DNA of 64,000 nucleotides from JACKIC01 sp964392305 (GCA_964392305.1 CAYMPV010000003.1:124001-188000), one strand, 5' to 3'; counted from the stretch's first letter, positions 31,292 through 41,131 are shown. Made by a program: numbers and translations. Notes: generated by a model from the letters alone, not told the origin.

Positions 31292-32242
31292 ATGTCCCGA
31301 CCCGTCGACACCGTCCCCGCAGCTTTCCAGGTGCCGTTCACGTGGCTCGACGGCGAACTGGTGGCGACCGCGGCGGCGACGGTGCCGGTGATGACCCACA
31401 CCCTGCACTACGGGCTCGGCGCGTTCGAAGGCATCCGCGCCTACGACGCCGACGGCGGCCCGGCCGTGTTCCGCCTGCGCGACCACATCGAGCGCCTGTT
31501 CCGCTCGGCGGCGATGCTCTACGTGACCATCCCGTTCGACGTGTCGACCCTGATGGCGGCCTGCGTCGCGACCCTGCAGGCCAATCAACTGCGGGCGGGC
31601 TACGTGCGACCGATCGTGTTCGTCGACGACGGCAGCCGCGGGCTGGGCGCGATGCACAACCGCACCCGCGTCGCCATCGCCACCTGGCCATGGGGCCGGT
31701 ATCTCGGCGACGAAGGGGTGCGGCGCGGGATCTGCGCGCAGGTCTCGTCGACGGTGCGCATGAACGCACGCTCGTTCTTGCCCAAAGGCAAGGTGAACGG
31801 TCAGTACGTCAACTCGATCCTCGCCAAACGCGCCGCGGTGCACGCCGGCTACGACGAGGCGATCCTGCTCGACGACGACGGCAACGTCGCCGAGGCCACC
31901 GGCGAGAACCTGTTCGTCGTCAAGGACGGCGTGCTGCTGACCCCGCCGCTGTCGTTGCCGATCCTCTCCGGCATCACGCGCGCCTCGGTGCTCTCGCTCG
32001 CGACCGAACTGGGCATCGAAGTGCAGGAACGGGCGTTCGCGCGCGACACGCTGCTGACCGCCCACGAGGTGTTCCTGACCGGCACCGCCGCCGAGGTCAC
32101 GCCGGTGCGCGGCATCGACGGCCACGTGATCGGTTGTGGCGCGCGTGGGCCGGTGACCGAGAAGCTGCAGGCGCGGTATCTGGACGCGGTGCACGGCCGG
32201 GTGCCGGGCCGCGAGGATTGGCTGACGCGCTACGAGACGTGA
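31292..32242 (+). CDS. ilvE: branched-chain amino acid aminotransferase
   Basis: A 316-residue class IV PLP aminotransferase of the BCAT type. It opens with HTLHYGLGAFEGIRAY. The lysine expected to bind PLP lies in the KGKVNGQYVNS segment. EATGENLFVV and the phosphate-binding ILSGITRASV follow, with LTGTAAEVTPV near the end. It interconverts leucine, isoleucine and valine with their 2-oxo acids in the cytoplasm. The start at ATG 31292 gives the usual N-terminus. It is a single gene on the plus strand, divergent from the efflux operon and convergent with the following redox protein gene. Confidence 0.9.
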   Translation: MSRPVDTVPAAFQVPFTWLDGELVATAAATVPVMTHTLHYGLGAFEGIRAYDADGGPAVFRLRDHIERLFRSAAMLYVTIPFDVSTLMAACVATLQANQLRAGYVRPIVFVDDGSRGLGAMHNRTRVAIATWPWGRYLGDEGVRRGICAQVSSTVRMNARSFLPKGKVNGQYVNSILAKRAAVHAGYDEAILLDDDGNVAEATGENLFVVKDGVLLTPPLSLPILSGITRASVLSLATELGIEVQERAFARDTLLTAHEVFLTGTAAEVTPVRGIDGHVIGCGARGPVTEKLQARYLDAVHGRVPGREDWLTRYET

Positions 32243-32307
32243 GCTGCCGCCGATGCCGCGCCTCGCCGGTCAGCGTCCGTCCTGGCGCTGCCGCGCTCGC
32301 GGCGACC

Positions 32308-33990
32308 CTACTTGGCCGCCGCCTTTGCTGCCGCTTCCCGTTCGAGCACGCGCGGATCGACGAGCCACCAGAACCCCGCCGACTCGACGAATACGATGCG
32401 ATCCTTCTGCGCCGCGTACCACTTCGGCCAATCGCCGTCGTTGGGCGCGAGTTCGGCCCGCACGTAACGCGACAGACAGCGCGCGGCGCGGTCATGGTCC
32501 TCACCAGCAGGGCCGGCGGCCAACGCGATCCAGCGCTCCAGACTGGCGCGCAACTGGTTGGGCGTGCCGAGCGCCATCGCGTCGACATCGATCTCGTACC
32601 GCTGCTTGTAGCGTTGGCTCTTGTGCAACTCACCCTTGCCCGTGAACAGGTAGGGCCCGTACTTCTGCAGCCAGGCCGCCGCGCCGGCCGGCGTGCGATC
32701 GGTGTAGGTGGCGAGCGTGTCCTCGACGAGCTGCCCGGGCATGTGCTCCTCGACGCCGCGCAGGTAACCGCTCTCCTGGTAGAGGTCGAGATAGACCGCG
32801 AAGATCTGCCGCGTCACGTTGACGAACGGCACCGTGAGGCTGTCCCGTTTGCCGCGCATGTAGTGCAGCACGTTGAGCAGCGTGTCCTTCGCCGGATCGG
32901 TGAGCCGTTCGGGATCGGCCGAGTAACCCCAGTAGAACCACGTGCCCTGCCGCGCCAGCGACAGGCTGCCCAGGCACTTGGCCGAGTGGCCTTCGGCGAG
33001 GTTCTCGAAGCCCGGCACGTCGGTGAAGAAGCCCTCGTGGTTGACGATCGTGGGGTTCCACTCACCTTCGGGCAGCGGTTTCTCGAACGCCACCAGCGTG
33101 AACGTCTCGCCGACGCCGTCGGGGTAGAGCACGCTCTTCTGGCCGACGTGCTGCGGCTGCCGCGGCGTCTGCACGCCCGGGAAGCTGACCTTGTTGGGAG
33201 TGTTGAAGATCGCGTGGTCCAGAGCCAACCCGTGGCCCTGATGGTCCATGCAGATTCAAATGTAGCCGCTGGTCATCGCGACCTTCTGGCCTTCGATGAG
33301 CTCGGTGCCGAGGAAGCCGACAGCCACGATCGGCGTGGTCGTGCGCGGAAACTTGCGCGCGTTCGCCGTCTGGCCCTTCACGTTGCGGAACGTCGGCGAA
33401 TCGGCGAGCACGACGTCGAAGCGATCGCAGTCGTCGCCGCGCACCTCGGCGTAGGTCGTGACCCCGACCTCGCAGCCGCGCTGCCGCAAGAACGCGGCAA
33501 TGCGTTCGGTGCGTTCCTCCTTGTCGACCGCGACCAGCAGCACCTTGATCGGCGCTGGCGCCGCCGCTTGCGCCCCGGTGCACAACTGCAGCGTGATCGG
33601 CGGCAGGCACTCGAGCGGGTCGCAGACCATGAAGTCCAACTGCGCCTGCAGCAGACCGCCGTCGCCGATCCGCCGCAGCGGCAGCTGGAACGTCGCCTTG
33701 CCGGTGACCTGTCCGTGGTCGTCGGGCGGCATCACCATGGCGCCGCCCGCCGCGAACGCACCGCCCGTGACCTTCAGCGCGACGGGTTGGCCACCGCCGG
33801 TGTCGCGCGTGTAGACGTGCCAACTCGGTTTGAGGGCGAACAACACCTCGAGGTTGCTGCCGTCGTGCTGGGCGGTGACCGACAGCGGTGCCTTCTCGGG
33901 CATACCGGTGACCGTCAGGGGGATCACTTGCTGCGCGTGGACCAGGCCGGCCCACAGCAGCGAGAACAAGAACGGCAGGGTCCGTCGCAT
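32308..33990 (-). CDS. probable selenoprotein: DsbD-alpha-like domain fused to a ThuA-like region, Sec245
   Basis: Read as one gene through an in-frame TGA at 33256-33258, the product has 560 residues. A signal peptide (1-20) precedes an Ig-like domain resembling the N-terminal domain of DsbD, including the redox pair in FMVCDPLECLPP (Cys123, Cys128). From about 147 a flavodoxin/ThuA-like alpha/beta segment follows, ending TSGYI-U-IC, giving a U-x-C motif at 245-247. The remaining roughly 310 residues continue in the same frame with coherent sequence. The only in-frame ATG after the TGA (33249) has no Shine-Dalgarno. A SECIS-like hairpin lies 24 nt downstream. The alternative is two genes, 33256-33990 and 32308-33249. 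A periplasmic thiol/selenol redox role is inferred. Confidence 0.65.
33219..33241 (-). promoter_or_regulatory. SECIS-like stem-loop after TGA 33256-33258
   Basis: On the minus strand, nine base pairs (two of them G-U) enclose the 5-nt loop CGGGU. The loop begins 24 nt after the TGA, and G is in the second loop position. This is the geometry expected of bacterial SECIS elements (loop 16-37 nt downstream, G among the first two loop bases). Confidence 0.55.
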
Positions 33991-34132
33991 CGGGCGAATG
34001 CTACCCAAGCCCGCGCGGGATCCAGGGGCCGACCTGTCACCGCCTCGTGTCACGTGTCTTCGTGCCTGTTGGCCGATCGTGCGCCGAAGACCACGTCGCG
34101 ATCGGAAAGGCACGCACTCGCTCGATCGAGGA

Positions 34133-36199
34133 CTAGTCCCCGATCGTCAGGTTCAGCAGGCTCGTGATCGACGCGCCGAACACCGGACCGCCGTCGAGCA
34201 CCGCCGCCTGCGAGTAGATCACCAGCCCACGCAGCGCGGGGTCGGCCGGGATCGCCAGTGGCACGTCGAGATGACCTAGCGAATCCGTGGCGCCGATGTG
34301 CAGCGCGTCCGCCGCCGTGCCCTGCAGACAGCCCGGAGCCCAGGTCGTGTACTGCAACTGCAGGCCGAACAGCGTGAACACGAGCGAAGCCGGCGCGCCC
34401 TCACAATGCACGTCGGGCGTGGTGCCCAGGCGCGGCTCGCCGAACAGGCGCAGCCCCGTCGGGTTGCCGCAATACAAGGGGTCCGCGACGACGCTCGGGA
34501 ACGTCGCGCCGAACGAGTACGCATCCCCCTGGGCTCCGAACGCCAGCAGCCGCTGGCCCGCGCTGTCCCACAACAGGCGCGCGTCGTAGTACGACAAGGA
34601 GCCCGACCACGGCGAGGCGATCCAGTCGGTGCCGTTCCAGAGCCAGGTGTCGGCCTGCTGCATCACGACGCCCGCGGCCGTCGCCGCCATTCCCCACGAG
34701 CCTGGGAAGGGCTGACCGGGCGGCGCGAACGCATGCCAGTTCTGGCCGTCCCACTCCCAGGTGTCGCCCAGGCCCACGGCCTGCGAGACGCCGCCGAACA
34801 GCACTGCGCGTTGGCGCGTACCGTCGAAGGCGAGTGCCGGACGGCGGCGCGACGAAGGCGATGCGACCGGTTGCCGCTGCGTCCAGTCGACGCCGTCGTA
34901 GATCCAGGTGTCACCGAGTTCGCCGATGGGACCGTGGCCGCCGAACATCAGCACCGAGTTGCCGAGGCCCACCATCGCGTGGTCGATGCGCGGCGGCGGC
35001 ACGGTCGCGGGCGCAGCCTGCGACCAGCCCTGCCCGTTCCAGGTCCAGGTCTCGTCGTAGAAGCCGTAGATCGGCGCATAGCGGGAGTCGAGTCCACCGA
35101 ACAACACCACGTCGTTGCCGCGCGGCGCGATCGCGTTGCCGACGCGGCCCGATGGCCCCGTGGTGCTGCGTTGCTGCCAGCCGCCGTTCCAGGTCCAGGT
35201 ACCGTTGCCGTAGCCCTCGACGCACACTGCCTCGGCGCGCGCGTCGTCCCAGGCGAGACCGGCCGAGTACACCTGCGGCCTGGGCGAGGCGTGCAGCACG
35301 TTCCAGCCCGTGCCCGCGCGACGCCACAGCTCACCGCGGGTGTTGCCGATCACCACGGTCGCGGCGTCGCTGCAGGCCAGGCCACCCCACCCCGCCGGCA
35401 GATTGCCGCTCGCCGACCAGTTCACGCCGTCCCACTCCCAGGTGTCGGCCAACGGGTTGCCCGACTGCCCCACGCCGCCGAGCAAGACCACGCGCTGCCG
35501 CGCCGCGTCCCAGGCCATCGACGCCGAGCGCGCCGCCGGCGCCGTGGCTGGCGCGCGCTGCGTCCAGGTCACGCCATCCCATTCCCAGGTGTCGCCCAGC
35601 GCGCTGTTCTGCAACCGCCCACCGAACAACACGACCCGTGCACGCGCATGGTCGAGCGCCATCGCGTGATCGACGCGCGGCGAAGGACGCGCGGACGGCG
35701 ACAGCTGCGACCACGTCGCGCCGTCCCAGGCGAACATCGCGTCGGTCTCGAAGTAGCCGGTGTCGTAGCCACCGAACGCGAGCAGCCGGTTGCTGTTCGG
35801 ATCGAAGGCGAGCGCGGTGTTCTGCAGGTCAGGCGCCGAGGTCGTCACCGCGCGCCAGCCGCCAAACGAACTCACGAAGGTGCGCGAGGGCTGGAACTGG
35901 ATCGGCGCGCTCACGAGCACGGCCTGCGCGCGGCCATCGTCATAGGCCGCGAACCGGGTCATCGGCTGCAACCCCGACGCGACGCGCAGGCCGTCCGGCT
36001 GATGCCGGCGCCAGCGCCCGCCGTCGAAGCTCCAGGTCTGCTGCGGCCAGGCGACGATGCCGAGCAGCCGCTGTTGCGCGGCGTCGTAGACGAGCGCGGT
36101 GAGCTGGTTCGGTTCGCCATCGAGCGGCGACCAGATCTGCGCTGCGATCGGGGCGGAAAGGACAAACGAGAGAACGGTGGACCTGAGGATCACTTCCAT
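34133..36199 (-). CDS. secreted kelch-repeat protein
   Basis: A 688-residue exported protein with a signal peptide (residues about 1-20, ending IAAQ). At least ten kelch-type blades follow, recognisable from repeated DTWEWDG, VLFGG and R-x-DHAM segments, and should form one or two beta-propellers (residues about 25-550). The C-terminal region of about 120 residues (CGNPTGLRLFGEP... through LRGLVIYSQAAVLDGG) is a version of the beta module found at the end of other secreted proteins here. Kelch propellers usually bind proteins or glycans; no enzyme motif was found. Start at ATG 36199. Confidence 0.8.
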   Translation of the reverse strand: MEVILRSTVLSFVLSAPIAAQIWSPLDGEPNQLTALVYDAAQQRLLGIVAWPQQTWSFDGGRWRRHQPDGLRVASGLQPMTRFAAYDDGRAQAVLVSAPIQFQPSRTFVSSFGGWRAVTTSAPDLQNTALAFDPNSNRLLAFGGYDTGYFETDAMFAWDGATWSQLSPSARPSPRVDHAMALDHARARVVLFGGRLQNSALGDTWEWDGVTWTQRAPATAPAARSASMAWDAARQRVVLLGGVGQSGNPLADTWEWDGVNWSASGNLPAGWGGLACSDAATVVIGNTRGELWRRAGTGWNVLHASPRPQVYSAGLAWDDARAEAVCVEGYGNGTWTWNGGWQQRSTTGPSGRVGNAIAPRGNDVVLFGGLDSRYAPIYGFYDETWTWNGQGWSQAAPATVPPPRIDHAMVGLGNSVLMFGGHGPIGELGDTWIYDGVDWTQRQPVASPSSRRRPALAFDGTRQRAVLFGGVSQAVGLGDTWEWDGQNWHAFAPPGQPFPGSWGMAATAAGVVMQQADTWLWNGTDWIASPWSGSLSYYDARLLWDSAGQRLLAFGAQGDAYSFGATFPSVVADPLYCGNPTGLRLFGEPRLGTTPDVHCEGAPASLVFTLFGLQLQYTTWAPGCLQGTAADALHIGATDSLGHLDVPLAIPADPALRGLVIYSQAAVLDGGPVFGASITSLLNLTIGD

Positions 36200-36512
36200 G
36201 GGCTGCCTGAGAGGGCGCCCCGCTCGGCAACTACCATTCCAGGCGGGGATGACGCAGCTCGGGCCTCGATTCGGGCGCGACCGCGGCGGCGCGCTACGCA
36301 AGCGTAGCAGCAATGGGGTGCAAACACCGGGACTACACCAACACTCGTCCTGCACCGTCGCCGCCGCACCACAGGATCCACGTCTTCAGCCCCGCCGTCG
36401 TGCAGAAGCCACCGGCGGCCGCCGGGTCGGGGTCCGGACAGGCCCAGCGAACGTCGCAACGAATGCGGCAGGACTCGCGTAATGGCGTCAAGCGAACGTG
36501 TCGGGCGACGGG
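36200..36512. other. 313-bp intergenic region
   Basis: Between the kelch gene start and the RAYT transposase stop. It should hold the kelch promoter. I see no supported gene, tRNA or long repeat in it. Confidence 0.4.
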
Positions 36513-37253
36513 TCAGGCGGTCGCAGGCATTTCATGCACCGACAACAGCCCCAGCCGCCGCCAGCCCAGCGACAACATCCAGGTGCGCGCCGTCGTGACC
36601 GGTCGCGCGACGTCGTCGAGCCCCTTCACGACGATTCGCTCGCGGAAGCCATCGAACCACGGCGCCGAAGTGAACGTGTCCATCGCCTGCGGAACACTCA
36701 CCTCGCGCCCCTGTGCCGCGTGCTTCTTGCCGTTCCCCAGCACGTAGCGCAGCACATTGCGCACCTCGCTGGGCGACTTCAACACGCGGTCGTGATAGCG
36801 GTCGGCGAACACCTTGCCCCGCCGTTCCCACAGCTTGTTCAGCCGGCGCGCGATCCGGATCAGCAGCCCCTGCACACCCCGCGACAGCACCGACCGCCCC
36901 GACGCCTCGACGACGAAGTGCAGGTGATCGTTCAGCACCGCGTACTGCACCAGCCGAAACCCGCCCCGTTCGCAACCCGCCACGAACGCCTCGCGCAGCG
37001 CCGCATAGGTCTCGCGCGAACGCAACCGAGGCAACCCCGCCTGCAGTTTGACGGTGACGTGCACCGGAAAGCGCGACGCCTGGGCCGGCCGCGTACGGTG
37101 ATCGACGCCGGCGCTCTCACCCTTGGGCTTGCGTCCCGCGCCCCGCCGGCGACCGCCGTGCTGGTTGGGGAACGGCAGCTGCTGGGCCTTGGGCTGGTTC
37201 GTTCTTGGCTGCCTCTTGCTGGTCGACATCGCTGCGCGTTCTTGATTGCGCAC
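36513..37253 (-). CDS. REP-associated tyrosine transposase (RAYT, Y1_Tnp)
   Basis: A 246-residue Y1-type HUH endonuclease. After a basic leader of about 45 residues, the Y1_Tnp domain shows NDHLHFVVEA (the HUH metal-binding pair His-Leu-His) and, further on, DRYHDRVLKS, which contains the candidate nucleophilic tyrosine. RAYT enzymes nick and mobilise short palindromic REP sequences and are usually domesticated single-copy genes. GTG 37253 is preferred as start because GGAGC sits about eight bases upstream; ATG 37229 is an alternative. Two copies of a 24-bp repeat lie directly upstream. Whether it acts on the hairpin elements at 1.5-10.5 kb is unknown. Confidence 0.8.
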   Translation of the reverse strand: MRNQERAAMSTSKRQPRTNQPKAQQLPFPNQHGGRRRGAGRKPKGESAGVDHRTRPAQASRFPVHVTVKLQAGLPRLRSRETYAALREAFVAGCERGGFRLVQYAVLNDHLHFVVEASGRSVLSRGVQGLLIRIARRLNKLWERRGKVFADRYHDRVLKSPSEVRNVLRYVLGNGKKHAAQGREVSVPQAMDTFTSAPWFDGFRERIVVKGLDDVARPVTTARTWMLSLGWRRLGLLSVHEMPATA

Positions 37254-37260
37254 TAATATA

Positions 37261-37308
37261 GCTCCGTTCCCTCTGACGGCAACCGCTCCGTTCCCTCTGA
37301 CGGCAACC
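37261..37308. repeat. two tandem 24-bp direct repeats upstream of the transposase gene
   Basis: GCTCCGTTCCCTCTGACGGC followed by AACC occurs twice, exactly head to tail (37261-37284 and 37285-37308), eight bases before the transposase GTG. It may be a duplicated regulatory site or slippage product. Confidence 0.85.
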
Positions 37309-37386
37309 GATCGCAGCCCAACAAAACCCCGCAGGACCAGCCCTGATCACGCGGTCGAGGGCACGGCCCCGAAGCGACCACCAGGC

Positions 37387-39012
37387 TCAGAGCACCCAGG
37401 ACTCGAGACCTGCCGTCGCGCTGAAGCCGCCAGGGCCGGCCGAATCGAGCAGGAAGGCCTGGCTGTTGATGCGCAAGCCCCTGAACGCGGGGTTGTGGGG
37501 AATCGTGATCGACAACGAGGCCGCGCCGGCACCCGGAGCACCGGTCATGCCACTAGTCACGAAGACGAACGGGATCAGCGGCGGCGACACCCACTGTGTC
37601 GCCGCGCCGAGTGGAATCGCCGCAGGGCCAGCGAACGTCGCGAGCAACGCCGCGAGCGTGCCACCGCGCGCATTGGTGAGATCGAGCGTTGTCTTCGCGC
37701 CCGGCGCAGGCACACCTTCACCACGTAGCATCGGCTCGAGATTCGCGGCGCCGGCGGTGCCCGTACCGTAGCGCAAGTGACCCGCGATCATCTCGAGGTA
37801 CGTCGGGCCCCAGATGTCCCAGGACGCAACGTAGACACCCGACTCGGTGGTCAGCACCTGTGCGCGTGACTGCAGGGAGACCGGGGTGATCGGCGGTGTG
37901 TGTGCCAACGGTTGGTAGGACCAAGTGAGGCCGCGGTCCGTCGAGCGAATCGAAACCAGCCATGGATACGCGCTCGCACTCACGATGAACCAATAGGTGC
38001 CGACCACGGCGACCGTGTCGCCAATTGCGGCGAGAGTCAGGTTGCCGCTGTAGATGCCGTTTCCTCCCACTGGTCCCGAGGTCGTCCAGGTCAGGCCGCC
38101 ATCTGCAGAGGCAGCCAAACGGAACAGGTGATACTGACTCGGCGCGAGCGCGTAGATCGAACTCCCCGTGAAGACGAAGTCACGCGGCCCCGCGTCCCAG
38201 TAAGGCTCGGCGAGAGTCGTCGTCCAGGAAGCTCCACCGTCCGCTGAGCGAACGAGGAACGCGCCGGGTTGGCCATGTCCTGCCAGGCCGATCGTGATCA
38301 CACCACCCGCCGCCCCAAGACCGCTCGCGACGTTCGCACCCGGCGGAGCCGGGACGGCGTTGGCCATCGCATTCCACGTGGCACCACGGTCCGACGATCG
38401 CTGGTAGTGCACGAGCCTCGAAGTCGCCTGCACCTCGGACCACACGACCCAGGCCACCGCGCCGTCGCTGGCCACGTCGAAGTCCTCGGAGATGCCGTCG
38501 GACGCGAGGATGTCGAGACGCGTCGGCTGTGGCTGCCAGGTGACGCCACCGTCGGTGGAACGGTTCATCAGGAGGTCGCGAACCGCTCCGCGTGCCTCAC
38601 CCCAGATCACCAGCAGAACCCCATCCACCTCGAACAGGACCCGCTGGCGCCTGCTGGCAAATCCCGCGCTCGGCGTGAGCACGTGAGGCAGCGACCAGGT
38701 CGTTCCGGCGTCGATCGACCGCGCGACCGCGACGCTGGGTGATGTCCAGGCGGAGACCAACAGGTCGCCGTGGCACACCAAGCCGTTGGCCCCCGGCACG
38801 GCCCGCGAGACCGGCAACCACGTCCGACCGCCGTCGAGGGAACGGTTGTAGCCGCTCCCGTAGGCATGCAGGATCCCGCGCTCCTCCTTCAGTTCGAGCA
38901 CACCAGCGGAGCCACCGGGCATCACCGGCACCACGGGCCGCTGCGCGATCGGAATGCCGACCAGAAGCCCGCTGGCCAGCATCGCAAGGACGTCGATCCC
39001 GAGTCTTGGCAT
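37387..39012 (-). CDS. secreted BNR/Asp-box repeat protein (sialidase-like fold)
   Basis: A 541-residue exported protein with an N-terminal hydrophobic signal (about residues 8-24). It has several Asp-box repeats of the S-x-D-G-G-x-T-W form (SLDGGRTW, STDGGVTW, SADGGASW, SADGGLTW, STDRGLTW), which mark a beta-propeller as in sialidases and other glycan-binding proteins. The catalytic arginine triad and Tyr/Glu of true sialidases were not identified, so hydrolase activity is not claimed. The last 130 residues or so (including FRGLRINSQAFLLD) are a C-terminal beta module shared with other secreted proteins in the window. Confidence 0.75.
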   Translation of the reverse strand: MPRLGIDVLAMLASGLLVGIPIAQRPVVPVMPGGSAGVLELKEERGILHAYGSGYNRSLDGGRTWLPVSRAVPGANGLVCHGDLLVSAWTSPSVAVARSIDAGTTWSLPHVLTPSAGFASRRQRVLFEVDGVLLVIWGEARGAVRDLLMNRSTDGGVTWQPQPTRLDILASDGISEDFDVASDGAVAWVVWSEVQATSRLVHYQRSSDRGATWNAMANAVPAPPGANVASGLGAAGGVITIGLAGHGQPGAFLVRSADGGASWTTTLAEPYWDAGPRDFVFTGSSIYALAPSQYHLFRLAASADGGLTWTTSGPVGGNGIYSGNLTLAAIGDTVAVVGTYWFIVSASAYPWLVSIRSTDRGLTWSYQPLAHTPPITPVSLQSRAQVLTTESGVYVASWDIWGPTYLEMIAGHLRYGTGTAGAANLEPMLRGEGVPAPGAKTTLDLTNARGGTLAALLATFAGPAAIPLGAATQWVSPPLIPFVFVTSGMTGAPGAGAASLSITIPHNPAFRGLRINSQAFLLDSAGPGGFSATAGLESWVL

Positions 39013-39061
39013 GGGCGCGCAGGATACCGATCCCTTCCAGCTCCAGAACAGCTCCCCCCTC

Positions 39062-41131
39062 CTACAGCAGCTCCATGCTCATCTTCTCGATGCGGAACAC
39101 CTCGTCGCGAATGCGCGCCGCCAGCTCGAAGTCCAGGTTCTTCGCCGCCGCCATCATCTCGGCGCGCAGCTTCTTGAGGTGCACCATCATCGTGCGGTGA
39201 TCGGCGAACTCGGTCTTGCTCGGGGACGGTCCACCCCCACCACCGCCGTCTGCCTTCTGCTTACCGCGGCCGCGGCCCTTGCCCTTCTTGCCCTTGCGCC
39301 CGCCGCTGTCGCCACCATCGTCCTCGGTGTCACCCTCGAACGCTTCGAGCAGCTCGCGCACGGGCTTGACGATGGTCGTCGGCGTGACGTCGAACTCCTC
39401 GTTGTGCGCCAACTGCTTGGTGCGGCGACGATCCATCTCGGCGAGCGCGCCCTCGATCGAGTCGGTGCGCTTGTCGGCGTAGAGGATCACGCGGCCGTCG
39501 GAGTTGCGCGCGGCGCGGCCGCAGGTCTGGATCAGCGACGTCTTGCTGCGCAGGTAACCTTCCTTGTCGGCGTCGAGCACGGCGACCAGAGTGACCTCGG
39601 GGATGTCGAGGCCTTCGCGCAGCAGGTTGATGCCGACGAGCACGTCGAACACGCCCAGGCGCAGGTCGCGGATCAGCGCGGTGCGTTCGAGGCTGTCGAT
39701 GTCGCTGTGCAGGTAACGCACCTTGATGCCCAGGTCGCGCAGATAGTCGGTGAGTTCCTCGGCCGAACGTTTGGTCAGCGTCGTGATCAGGACACGTTCC
39801 TTCAGCGCGGCACGCTTGCGCACCTCGCCGACGACGTCGTCGACCTGGCCCTGTGCCGGGCGCACGTCGACCGGCGGATCGACCAGGCCCGTGGGACGCA
39901 CGACGAGCTCGGTGATGCGGTCGTCGCTCTTGCGCTTCTCGTAGTCGGCGGGCGTCGCCGACACGAACAGCACCTGGCGCAGCAGCGCCTCGAGCTCCTC
40001 GAACTGCAGCGGCCGGTTGTCGAGTGCACTCGGCAGACGGAAGCCGTAGTCGACGAGCGTCTTCTTGCGCGCCTGGTCGCCGCGATACATCGCGCCGGCC
40101 TGCGGCATCGCCACGTGCGACTCGTCGACGACGAACAGGAAGTCGTCGGGGAAGTAGTGCAGCAGCGTCGCCGGCGGCTGGCCGGGACGGCGGCCGTCGA
40201 GGTGACGGCTGTAGTTCTCGATGCCGCGGCACAGACCGGTCTCACGCAGCATCTCGAGGTCGTGCCGCGTGCGCTGGCCCAGGCGCTGCGCCTCGAGCAG
40301 CTTGTTCTGCCGCTCGAGTTCGCGCAGCCGCACCTCGAGTTCCTGTTCGATCGTCTCGCAGGCGCGCTGCAGCTGGTCCTCGGTGGCGACGTAGTGTGAG
40401 GTCGGATAGATGGTGATCTGCTCGAGCGTCTCGAGCACCTCGCCGCGCAACGGATCGATCGCGAAGATCGCCTCGACCTCGTCGCCCCACAGTTCGATGC
40501 GGATCGCGCGCGCCTCCTCGTAGGCCGGGTAGACCTCGACGACGTCGCCACGCACGCGGAAGCGCCCCGCCTGGAAGTCGAAGTTGTCGCGCACGAACTG
40601 GATCGCGGTCAGCTGCCGCAGCAGCACGTCGCGCTGCACCTTCTGGCCGCGCCGGACCTGCACCGACAACTCGCGGTAGTTCTCGGGCGAACCCAAGCCG
40701 TAGATGCAGCTGATCGAAGCGACGATCAGCACGTCGCGGCGTTCCATCAGCGAACGCGTCGCCGAGTTGCGCATGCGCTCGATCGCCTCGTTGATCATCG
40801 AGTCCTTCTCGATGAACGTGTCTGTCGTCGGCACGTAGGCCTCGGGCTGGAAGTAGTCGTAGTAGCTGACGAAGTACTCGACCGCGTTGTCGGGGAAGAA
40901 CGACTTGAACTCGGCGTAGAGCTGCGCCGCGAGGGTCTTGTTGGGCGCCAGCACCAGCGTCGGCCGCTGCAGCTTCTCGATCACGTGCGCGACCGTGAAC
41001 GTCTTGCCCGAGCCGGTGACACCCAGCAACGTCGCCGCGGGCGCCCCTCCGGCCAGCCAGCCACAGAGTTGATCGATGGCCAGCGGCTGGTCGCCTGCCG
41101 GCCGCATGTCGGTGTCGAGCCGAAAGCGCAT
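39062..41131 (-). CDS. uvrB: excinuclease ABC subunit B
   Basis: A 689-residue UvrB. Walker A is GVTGSGKT, the beta-hairpin region YYDYFQPEAYVP is complete, and helicase motifs include VDESH, VSATP and TCGRAARNSDG. The C-terminal UVR domain (from about 645, ELAARIRDE) should bind UvrC. An insert of about 40 residues rich in Gly, Lys and Asp sits just before the UVR domain and is not typical of the family. UvrB verifies damage and prepares the strand for incision by UvrC, whose gene lies 29 kb upstream. Confidence 0.95.
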   Translation of the reverse strand: MRFRLDTDMRPAGDQPLAIDQLCGWLAGGAPAATLLGVTGSGKTFTVAHVIEKLQRPTLVLAPNKTLAAQLYAEFKSFFPDNAVEYFVSYYDYFQPEAYVPTTDTFIEKDSMINEAIERMRNSATRSLMERRDVLIVASISCIYGLGSPENYRELSVQVRRGQKVQRDVLLRQLTAIQFVRDNFDFQAGRFRVRGDVVEVYPAYEEARAIRIELWGDEVEAIFAIDPLRGEVLETLEQITIYPTSHYVATEDQLQRACETIEQELEVRLRELERQNKLLEAQRLGQRTRHDLEMLRETGLCRGIENYSRHLDGRRPGQPPATLLHYFPDDFLFVVDESHVAMPQAGAMYRGDQARKKTLVDYGFRLPSALDNRPLQFEELEALLRQVLFVSATPADYEKRKSDDRITELVVRPTGLVDPPVDVRPAQGQVDDVVGEVRKRAALKERVLITTLTKRSAEELTDYLRDLGIKVRYLHSDIDSLERTALIRDLRLGVFDVLVGINLLREGLDIPEVTLVAVLDADKEGYLRSKTSLIQTCGRAARNSDGRVILYADKRTDSIEGALAEMDRRRTKQLAHNEEFDVTPTTIVKPVRELLEAFEGDTEDDGGDSGGRKGKKGKGRGRGKQKADGGGGGGPSPSKTEFADHRTMMVHLKKLRAEMMAAAKNLDFELAARIRDEVFRIEKMSMELL

